A stretch of DNA of 5,039 bases from an uncultured Bryobacterales bacterium (GTDB lineage Bacteria; Acidobacteriota; Terriglobia; Bryobacterales; UBA6623), in contig CAMPKL010000325.1 of the NCBI GenBank assembly GCA_946887065.1, forward strand, positions 1 to 5,039, in the 5' to 3' direction. The position numbers and the translations under genes were made by a program. Numbering within the stretch: position 1 is the stretch's first letter; each line of letters opens with the position of its first letter. The notes under the pieces were generated by a model, which was not told where the DNA came from, did not search any database, and saw nothing but the letters and a program-made list of their open reading frames with translations. This document shows positions 1 through 5,039 of this stretch, piece by piece.

Positions 1-711
1 CAGCAATAGCTGATGGCCGGTGATCCAGCGAACCATATCCGCGCTCAACGCATGCCCGGTTGCACTACCCCGGTGATACTCCCTATCAGCGGGAGCGTAA
101 ACGCCTTCCAAGCCCGCCAGCGCGGCGCGTAAACCAAGATCGATGTCCTCCAGGTAGGCAAAGAAGGTCTCGTCAAACAAGCCGGCTTGTTCAAAGAATG
201 CACGGCGGAACGCGGTCGCCGTCGCCGATGGGAAGAACGTCGCACGGCCAACGTCGAGCCTGTCGCAGTCTTTCCGCCCGCTGCCCAACCGCCAGGCGGT
301 CCCTCCCTTCGAAATCGCATCTCCGGCGCCGTCGACTTGCCCTCTTGCATGGAACTGCAGAATCTTGCCGCATACGAACCAGGCCGTGGGCGTTCGCTTG
401 ATCGCCGACTCCAGCTGCCGCAGCCAGTCCGTTTCCAATTCCACATCGTCGTTCATGACGACGATCCACTCGCCTGCGCCGGCGCGGATCCCCTGGTTCA
501 CCGCTTTGCCGAATCCTTGATTCGCCGCCAAGCCGATGACCAGGCAGCCCTCGGCTTCGGCCCAGGCCGGGGCGCCTTCGGCGGAGGCGTTGTCGACCAC
601 GATCACCTCAATCGCCCAGCCCGCTGGAGTTTGCTGTTGTCTAATTGAGCGAACCGCCGCCTGGAGAATCGCCAGGTTTTTGCGATGGGGGATGACGAAC
701 GAAACCCTCAA
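1..711 (-). CDS. Family 2 glycosyltransferase (GT-A fold), 3'-truncated by window edge
   Basis: This is the N-terminal 237 residues of a GT2 enzyme, which moves a sugar from a nucleotide-sugar donor to a polysaccharide or lipid-linked acceptor at the inner face of the membrane. The first strand reads VSFVIPHRKN (residues 3-12). VIVVDNAS (36-43) is the nucleotide-binding strand, and AANQGFGKAVNQG (62-74) is the usual helix after it. VVMNDDVEL (84-92) carries the DXD-type metal and donor site (D88, D89), and YLEDIDLGLR (186-195) is the ED-D acceptor/base motif. This layout resembles rhamnosyltransferase-like GT2 proteins (WbbL/COG1216 type), but the donor sugar cannot be read from sequence. The start is inferred. 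The frame has a TAA at 742-744, and the only usual start codon between it and VSFVIP is TTG at 709-711, preceded by GGTGG with a 7-nt gap. The 3' end and any C-terminal domain lie outside the window. The gene follows the TPR gene by 80 nt on the same strand, so the two may be co-transcribed. Confidence 0.9.
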   Translation of the reverse strand, partial: MRVSFVIPHRKNLAILQAAVRSIRQQQTPAGWAIEVIVVDNASAEGAPAWAEAEGCLVIGLAANQGFGKAVNQGIRAGAGEWIVVMNDDVELETDWLRQLESAIKRTPTAWFVCGKILQFHARGQVDGAGDAISKGGTAWRLGSGRKDCDRLDVGRATFFPSATATAFRRAFFEQAGLFDETFFAYLEDIDLGLRAALAGLEGVYAPADREYHRGSATGHALSADMVRWITGHQLLL

Positions 712-718
712 ACGGGGA

Positions 719-723
719 CCACC
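719..723 (-). promoter_or_regulatory. Candidate ribosome binding site for the TTG-started glycosyltransferase
   Basis: GGTGG on the minus strand lies 7 nt before the TTG at 711-709. It is a partial Shine-Dalgarno match, and it supports TTG because no ATG or GTG is available in this frame between the upstream stop and the first conserved strand of the enzyme. Confidence 0.4.
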
Positions 724-791
724 GGACTCTCTTTCGTCCGCTTAGAGATCGTAACGCATGGATGCGCCATGACCGGGCCACCCGAGTCTTC

Positions 792-1544
792 TTAACGAAC
801 TGCGGCGGTCTCGGGATTCACGAGGGCCATGAACTGGGGCAACTCGTACAAGGCTTTAAAGGCCGGATCTTCGCCCGCCTTCCTAGCCTTGCCGTATCCT
901 TCTTCTATGGAGCGCCGCAGATAGATCACCGTGCGGTCATACTGGCCGTTTTCCGCGAAGGCTTGGGCCAGGTAGTAGTAATATTTGCCCCGTTCCTCGA
1001 CGCTCCGATCTTGTAAGGTCGTGCCGCCGCGGGAGCTGCTCTCGAACACGGCCGGGTCCAGTTCCAGCGCCTTCATATAAGCTTCGGTCGCTAGCTTGTA
1101 GCGCCGGCGCGCGAACAGCGCCGTACCTAGATTGCTGTAGATCGAAGCCGAGTCGGGGGTGATCTTCAGCGCCTTCTCGTAGGTCTGCTGCGCTTTCTTA
1201 TAGCGGCGCTCGGCGAAATAAATTGTTCCTAGGTTATTGACCGCCTCGGAATACTTCGCGTCCAGCCGAGAGGCTTCCTCGTAGCTGCGCCGAGCCTGCC
1301 CGAACATCTCTAAGCGATGATAGGAAATCCCAAGCTTGTTGTACACCCGTGCGTCTCGCGGGGATTCCCTGAGAGCCTGCTGATAGGAGTCCACGGCTTC
1401 CCGGTACATCTTGCGGGCCACAAAAATGTCGCCGCGTTTCTCAGACGTAATCTCGCCGACACCAGGAACTGGTTCCTTCAGTGTTTTAGTAGAGTCGATG
1501 AGCTGCGGGAACAGCAGCGATATCCCAATGAGTGCTGCCAGCAT
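792..1544 (-). CDS. TPR-repeat protein with hydrophobic N-terminus, probably exported or membrane-anchored
   Basis: The product is 250 residues. The hydrophobic N-terminus (MLAALIGISLLFPQLI, 1-16) may be a signal peptide or anchor, though it has no basic residue before the core and no clear cleavage or lipobox site. Four TPR units of 34 residues follow without a gap at 31-64, 65-98, 99-132 and 133-166, with the consensus glycine at position 8 of each (G38, G72, G106, G140). After a polar insert (about 167-185) comes a fifth, weaker unit (186-219) and a tail DPAFKALYELPQF (226-238), a type of ending I associate with acidobacterial TPR proteins. TPRs form superhelical protein-binding scaffolds, and the partner is unknown. 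GTG (1547-1545) and ATG (1544-1542) are adjacent. I chose ATG because AGGAGG lies 5 nt before it and only 2 nt before GTG. The gene sits between a peptidoglycan synthase and a glycosyltransferase, so an envelope role is plausible but inferred. Confidence 0.9.
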   Translation of the reverse strand: MLAALIGISLLFPQLIDSTKTLKEPVPGVGEITSEKRGDIFVARKMYREAVDSYQQALRESPRDARVYNKLGISYHRLEMFGQARRSYEEASRLDAKYSEAVNNLGTIYFAERRYKKAQQTYEKALKITPDSASIYSNLGTALFARRRYKLATEAYMKALELDPAVFESSSRGGTTLQDRSVEERGKYYYYLAQAFAENGQYDRTVIYLRRSIEEGYGKARKAGEDPAFKALYELPQFMALVNPETAAVR

Positions 1545-1549
1545 CACGT

Positions 1550-1555
1550 CCTCCT
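1550..1555 (-). promoter_or_regulatory. Strong Shine-Dalgarno (AGGAGG) of the TPR gene
   Basis: A perfect AGGAGG on the minus strand lies 5 nt before ATG 1544 and 2 nt before GTG 1547. The spacing favours ATG as the start. It begins 3 nt after the 7-bp hairpin at 1559-1576, so folding of that hairpin could influence ribosome access. Confidence 0.85.
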
Positions 1556-1558
1556 GAG

Positions 1559-1576
1559 AAAGCGGTGAACCGCTTT
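1559..1576 (-). promoter_or_regulatory. Perfect 7-bp inverted repeat just upstream of the TPR-gene ribosome site
   Basis: On the minus strand the arms are AAAGCGG and CCGCTTT around a TTCA loop. The pairing is perfect and the loop is four bases. No T-run follows, so it does not look like an intrinsic terminator. Its position, 3 nt before AGGAGG, suggests a leader-RNA structure that could stabilise the message or modulate translation initiation; that role is inferred. It could also be a DNA-binding palindrome. Confidence 0.5.
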
Positions 1577-1610
1577 GGTTAAGGCTATACGGTCTCGGCT
1601 GACGCTTACT

Positions 1611-1632
1611 CTAGCACTTGCCGCCAAGTTAG
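1611..1632 (-). other. Imperfect hairpin in the spacer after the PBP gene
   Basis: On the minus strand ACTTG pairs with CAAGT around a GCGG loop, and CTA pairs with TAG outside a two-base bulge. A further weak GCCC/GGGC pair lies next to it at 1632-1647. Neither is followed by a T-run, so no Rho-independent terminator is supported. The structures fall within the 124-nt gap between the PBP stop and the TPR start. They are short enough to be chance in GC-rich DNA. Confidence 0.25.
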
Positions 1633-1668
1633 CCCAGAGGGTCGGGCCGTCGGAGGGACGTTTCGTTA

Positions 1669-4269
1669 CTACTTGAAGATGTCCAGAACGCGACCAAAAA
1701 TTCCGCCTTTCTTCTTGGTTTCGACCTTCGGAGAAGGCTTTTGGGGGGACTCGGCCGAGGCGCCAGGGCTTTGCCGGCCTGCATTGGCAGCGGGTTCAGC
1801 ATTGCTCGCAGCCTCGTCGCCGGCGCTGTCCCAGCCAGCAACATTGGTGGCTAGCGCCAACTGGCCGCCGCTGCCGTGGAAGCGGCAGAAAGTCGTGGGT
1901 TGAGAGCCCGCGATGAATACTTCTTTTTCACGGCGCGGACAGGCGTAGGTAGCCAACTCGCCCGTATCGGGATCGAGTTCCGCCGTCACAACCCCTTCGG
2001 GCACTTCGAACTCGCCCGGATTTTTGTAGGCTCTGAGGGCGTGAGCGGCCTTCATGAACTCCGCCCAGATCGGCAGCGCGGAGTGAGCTCCCTCGAGGGC
2101 AATGTCAGTGTTGTCGTCGAAGCCGACCCAGACGACGCACAGCAGGTTGTTGGTGTAGCCCGCGAACCAGCCATCGTCATCCGTGCCGGTCTTGCCGGCG
2201 GCCGGCTCCTTGAAGTTGTGGGTGAACCGAGCGCGAACGGCGGTGCCTCGATTGAGCACATCTTCCAGCATGTTGGTCACGATGTATGCCACGCGCGGAT
2301 CCAACACGGGAACTTCCTCCGGCTCTTGGCGGTGCAGAACCTTGCCCTCCGGGTCACGAACCTCGCGCACGAAGTAGGGGCGCTTCATGATGCCGCCGTT
2401 CAAGAAGGTGGTATAAGCGCCGGCGACTTGCAGCGGCGTGACTTCGTAGGACCCTAACGCGAGGGCCGGAGTGGGTTTGATTCCGTCGCCTAAGCCGGCC
2501 CGCATCGCAAGATCGGCGATGCGGTCGTAGCCCACCATCTCCGCGATTTTGACTGTCGAGATATTGATCGACTTACGCAGCGCCTCACGGAAACTTACCA
2601 GGCCATAGATCGAGTTGCCGTGGTTGGCCGGCTCATAGGCTTTGTCGTCGAACCAGAAGGTCGTGGGGACGTCGTCGACCTCGCTTGCCGCCGTGAAGAC
2701 CTGGCCGGGGGTGTATAGTGGCGGCGCATCTTTCGAATCTTCGAAGCGGTCAGGATGCAACTCGGCCAGCTGCATGCGTTCTTCGTCCAGCGCGGTATCG
2801 ATGGCAGCGGCATAGACGAAGGGCTTGAAAACGGAACCCGGCTGCCTCTTGGCCAACACGCGGTTGAGTTGGCTTTGACCGTAGCTTCTGCCGCCGACGA
2901 TCGCCTTCACTTCGCCCGTGGCTGGGTCGAGCGCCACCAGGGCTGCTTGCGCTAGGGGAGGCTCTTTACCGCGCCAGCGACGCTGTGCCGCGATCTTTTT
3001 GTCCACCTCTTCCATGCCCACGCGGACGGCTTCGACCGCGGCCTCCTGAAGGGAGCGATCGAGGGTCGTGTAGACCAAATAGTCCTGCGTAATCAGCTCT
3101 TCCGAATCGAAGTGCTCTTGCAAGTGCGCATTGACTAGATCGACGTAGTAAGGAGCTTCGGTGGACTCGATGTGCCCTTCCGCCAACTTCAACTCGGCTG
3201 CGTCGGCTTCCTGGAACTCTTCCTCCGTGATAAAACCATGCAGACGCATCGCGCTCAGCACTTGATTGCGTCGAAACAGCGCCCGTTCGGGGTGGCGATA
3301 GGGATTCAAGTAGCTGGGTCCCTGGGGCAGTCCAGCGAGCAACGCAGCTTCGGGAAGGTCGATATCGCGAACGTCCTTGTTGTAGTAAGCGCGGGCCGCT
3401 TCGCCCATGCCCATGACGTTGAAGCTTCCCGAGCGGCCCATGAAGATCTGATTCGAGTAGTACTCAAAAATCTGTTTTTTGGTGAGCCGAAACTCCAACT
3501 GGAGCGCGATGAGCGCTTCGGCGGCCTTGCGGCCATAGGTCTGCTCCGGGGTCAAGAAGAAGTTGCGGGCCAACTGCTGCGTAAGAGTCGAGGTGCCGCG
3601 GGGCTGCTCGCCCGATACGAAGCCGTCAAACGCCGCCTTGGTAAGCCGAATCGGGTCGACGCCCCAGTGCGAAAAAAACCGATGATCCTCAATCGCCAAT
3701 ACGGCGTCGACGAGGACCTGCGGGTAGTCTTCGTACTTGAAAAGCCGACGCTTCGAACGCTCGTCGTCGAACAGGTGCGTAACGAGCACGGGTTCCAACT
3801 CATAGGCCGTCTGCGGCGTATTGTCGTTCAGCGAAACGATGCGGCTGATCGCGCCGTTCTCGAAATAAACGACCGCCGGCTCTTGAGCAAAGTAGGAGAG
3901 GGGCCCAGGATAGACCTCGACGGCATTCTCTTGAACCTGGAAACTGCCGATCGGATTGTGTCGCGAGTCTGAATAGCCGGCCTCGCGCAGCCTCGCCAGC
4001 AATTGCTCGATCGATTCCTTGTCCTCTACAAAAATGGGCTCGGGCGCCGAGAGCACCTTCGAAGCTTGATTGAATGGCCCAGCCGCGAGGCGTGCATCGA
4101 CGAGCTTGGCGTACTTCCACCAGAAGTGTCCGAAGACCGCGAATACGGCCACGCCCGCGAGCAACGTCAGCGCTAAAAAAACTCTAACAAGCGGCTGATT
4201 TGCCAGTTGCCAAGCGGCGGAAAGCGACTGGTGTGCATTGCCGGTTGTTTTTGACTTGCGATTACCCAT
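1669..4269 (-). CDS. Bifunctional class A penicillin-binding protein, PBP1b-like (transglycosylase/transpeptidase)
   Basis: This 866-residue enzyme polymerises lipid II into glycan strands and cross-links the peptides in the periplasm. A short cytoplasmic tail precedes one membrane anchor (about 27-50). Residues about 66-150 resemble the UB2H domain of E. coli PBP1b (ASKVLSAPEPIF, ending PAVVYFENGAISRIVS). The GT51 domain is intact: EDHRFFSHWG with catalytic E194, GTSTLTQQLARN (225-236), RKAAE with E251, KKQIFEYYSNQ (264-274) and EAALLAGLPQGP (307-318). The transpeptidase has all three motifs: SVFK (nucleophile S479, K482), SIN (567-569) and KTGT (693-696). After it come a short segment with C777 and C795, a low-complexity linker (about 801-850), and a basic-hydrophobic end, KKKGGIFGRVLDIFK (852-866). 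Length is close to E. coli PBP1b (844). The ATG has only a weak Shine-Dalgarno (GGA about 4 nt before), and no alternative in-frame start lies in the visible spacer. Databases may call it a PBP1A-family protein; mrcB- or ponB-like would fit the UB2H region. Confidence 0.96.
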   Translation of the reverse strand: MGNRKSKTTGNAHQSLSAAWQLANQPLVRVFLALTLLAGVAVFAVFGHFWWKYAKLVDARLAAGPFNQASKVLSAPEPIFVEDKESIEQLLARLREAGYSDSRHNPIGSFQVQENAVEVYPGPLSYFAQEPAVVYFENGAISRIVSLNDNTPQTAYELEPVLVTHLFDDERSKRRLFKYEDYPQVLVDAVLAIEDHRFFSHWGVDPIRLTKAAFDGFVSGEQPRGTSTLTQQLARNFFLTPEQTYGRKAAEALIALQLEFRLTKKQIFEYYSNQIFMGRSGSFNVMGMGEAARAYYNKDVRDIDLPEAALLAGLPQGPSYLNPYRHPERALFRRNQVLSAMRLHGFITEEEFQEADAAELKLAEGHIESTEAPYYVDLVNAHLQEHFDSEELITQDYLVYTTLDRSLQEAAVEAVRVGMEEVDKKIAAQRRWRGKEPPLAQAALVALDPATGEVKAIVGGRSYGQSQLNRVLAKRQPGSVFKPFVYAAAIDTALDEERMQLAELHPDRFEDSKDAPPLYTPGQVFTAASEVDDVPTTFWFDDKAYEPANHGNSIYGLVSFREALRKSINISTVKIAEMVGYDRIADLAMRAGLGDGIKPTPALALGSYEVTPLQVAGAYTTFLNGGIMKRPYFVREVRDPEGKVLHRQEPEEVPVLDPRVAYIVTNMLEDVLNRGTAVRARFTHNFKEPAAGKTGTDDDGWFAGYTNNLLCVVWVGFDDNTDIALEGAHSALPIWAEFMKAAHALRAYKNPGEFEVPEGVVTAELDPDTGELATYACPRREKEVFIAGSQPTTFCRFHGSGGQLALATNVAGWDSAGDEAASNAEPAANAGRQSPGASAESPQKPSPKVETKKKGGIFGRVLDIFK

Positions 4270-4283
4270 GATTCCGATCTCAT

Positions 4284-4299
4284 GTCGCCTTAGGCGGAC
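4284..4299 (-). other. Small bulged hairpin upstream of the PBP start
   Basis: In the 54-nt proS-PBP spacer the minus strand can pair GTC-C-GCC with GGC-GAC around a TAA loop: six pairs with one bulged base. It ends 14 nt before the PBP ATG. An AGGAG lies upstream of it, about 30 nt from the ATG and therefore too far to act as the direct ribosome site in linear RNA. No T-run follows. It may be a weak leader structure or chance. Confidence 0.25.
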
Positions 4300-4323
4300 G
4301 GTCTCCTGGGCGCTGGACTACGG

Positions 4324-5039
4324 CTAAGTGCTAGACGGACCGAGCCTTTCCGCAAGCAGGCTGACGACATCCTCAAGTCTAACATCGGAAGACTGGCTGG
4401 CTGCACGGTCCACAAACTCAACATTGCCGTCGACGATCCCTTTGCCGACGACGACGCGATAGGGGATGCCGATCAGATCGGCGTCCTTAAACTTGACTCC
4501 AGCCCTTTCGGCGCGATCATCGAACAAAACATCGACTCCCGCGGCTTTCAGATCCGCATAGGTGCGCTCCGCCGCTTCGGCCTGTTGTTCGTCCTTCAAA
4601 TTGACCGGAGTCACGACCACCTCGAAAGGCGCGATCGAAGCCGGCAGCGCCATCCCGCCCTCGTTATGATTCTGCTCAATTACGGCGGTGAGGATGCGCT
4701 CCAGCCCAATCCCGTAGGAGCCCATGATCGGGGCGACTTCTTTGCCGTTGATATCCAATACCCGCAGATGCATCGATTCCGAATAGCGGTAGCCGAGCTT
4801 GAAGATGTGGCCGATCTCGATGCACTTGCGCAGCCGGACCGGAGCGCCCGACTGGATATCGAGATCGCCGTCTTCGACTTGCCGGACGTCTACGAATTCC
4901 GCCTGAAAGTCTCGCCCTGGGGTGACGTTACGCAGATGCTTACCTTCCTTGTTGGCGCCGCAAATCAGGTTCTTACGACCTTCCAGCGCGGAATCCGCCA
5001 GGATCCTTAACTTCGGTCCGACGCCGACCGGTCCGAGCG
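4324..5039 (-). CDS. proS: Prolyl-tRNA synthetase, C-terminal part (5'-truncated by window edge)
   Basis: ProRS charges tRNA-Pro with proline in the cytoplasm. The last 237 residues are visible, out of roughly 570 usual for the bacterial form; numbering here starts at the first whole codon. Residues 1-45 are the end of the editing insertion and return to the core (LGPVGV, CGANKEGKHLRNV, PGRDF). IEIGHIFKLGYRYSES (73-88) is the conserved core segment, and GSYGIGLER (106-114) is class II motif 3 with the invariant ATP-contacting arginine R114. SIAPFEVVVTPVN (134-146) opens the anticodon-binding domain, which continues with DDR (173-175), GVKFKDADLIGIP (180-192) and VVVGK (195-199). The editing insertion and absence of a C-terminal zinc-type extension mark the bacterial (E. 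coli-like) ProRS rather than the archaeal/eukaryotic type. The stop is TAG at 4326-4324. The PBP gene begins 54 nt further on. The start and upstream control lie outside the window. Confidence 0.97.
   Translation of the reverse strand, partial: LGPVGVGPKLRILADSALEGRKNLICGANKEGKHLRNVTPGRDFQAEFVDVRQVEDGDLDIQSGAPVRLRKCIEIGHIFKLGYRYSESMHLRVLDINGKEVAPIMGSYGIGLERILTAVIEQNHNEGGMALPASIAPFEVVVTPVNLKDEQQAEAAERTYADLKAAGVDVLFDDRAERAGVKFKDADLIGIPYRVVVGKGIVDGNVEFVDRAASQSSDVRLEDVVSLLAERLGPSST

Noticed and set aside
45..648. Several overlapping open frames on both strands within the glycosyltransferase
   Set aside because: The GT2 frame carries all the conserved motifs continuously through this stretch. The others are Arg/Pro/Ser-rich translations typical of shadow frames.
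757..771. CATGG/CCATG inverted repeat in the spacer before the glycosyltransferase
   Set aside because: It has only five pairs, competes with an overlapping GCAT/ATGC pairing and has no T-run. It is neither a convincing terminator nor an operator.
1584..1589. TATAGC on the minus strand as a possible -10 box for the TPR gene
   Set aside because: No acceptable -35 hexamer lies 16-18 nt upstream and there is no extended -10 TG, so a sigma-70 promoter is not supported.
1876..2457. 193-codon open frame on the plus strand opposite the PBP transpeptidase region
   Set aside because: It mirrors conserved transpeptidase codons, including the KTG region, and its translation has no recognisable domain.
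3172..3972. 266-codon open frame on the plus strand opposite the PBP gene
   Set aside because: It lies entirely antisense to the conserved transglycosylase and UB2H-like coding sequence, resembles no family I know, and has no separate ribosome site. GC-rich coding strands often leave long antisense frames open.
4173..4283. 36-codon minus-strand frame starting at ATG 4283, overlapping the PBP start out of frame
   Set aside because: It has an AAGG 4 nt upstream and might couple translation, but the product is short and unlike any known leader, and it overlaps conserved PBP coding sequence. Too weak to call a gene.
4326..4333. AAGTGCTA at the end of proS, inverted relative to TAGCACTT at 1612-1619
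   Set aside because: An 8-base match flanking the PBP gene with no extension is expected by chance at this window size; there is no sign of a mobile element.

Overview
The window is a chromosomal, housekeeping-type segment with four protein genes, all on the minus strand. In transcription order (right to left) they are the C-terminal part of prolyl-tRNA synthetase (proS, cut by the right edge), a complete bifunctional class A penicillin-binding protein, a complete TPR-repeat protein, and the N-terminal part of a family 2 glycosyltransferase (cut by the left edge). The gaps are 54, 124 and 80 nt, so co-transcription is possible, although the 124-nt gap is long enough to hold its own control signals. 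I see no tRNA, rRNA, CRISPR array, insertion sequence, phage gene or long repeat.

The DNA is moderately GC-rich. The wording of the proteins points to Acidobacteriota. Examples are the proS motif 3 region (GSYGIGLER), the transglycosylase stretch IFEYYSNQIFMG with GSFNVMGMGEAA, and a TPR protein ending in DPAFKALYELPQF. This assignment is from memory of family sequences and was not tested by a search.

Region by region: 4324-5039 encodes the end of the ProRS editing insertion, catalytic motif 3 and the anticodon-binding domain. 4270-4323 is a short spacer with an imperfect hairpin. 1669-4269 encodes the PBP: a cytoplasmic tail, one membrane anchor, a UB2H-like domain, a GT51 transglycosylase, a transpeptidase, and an Ala/Ser/Pro-rich linker ending in a basic-hydrophobic tip. 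1545-1668 is a spacer with up to three small inverted repeats and a strong Shine-Dalgarno. 792-1544 encodes five TPR units behind a hydrophobic N-terminus. 712-791 is a spacer. 1-711 encodes a GT2 enzyme that appears to start at TTG.

Three of the four products plausibly concern the cell envelope: peptidoglycan synthesis, an exported or anchored TPR scaffold, and a sugar transferase for polysaccharide or lipid-linked glycans. proS is a translation gene that happens to lie upstream. Nothing here amounts to a clearly new system. The points most worth a second look are the UB2H-like domain in a lineage where no LpoB partner is evident, the unusual PBP C-terminus, and the structured leader in front of the TPR gene.
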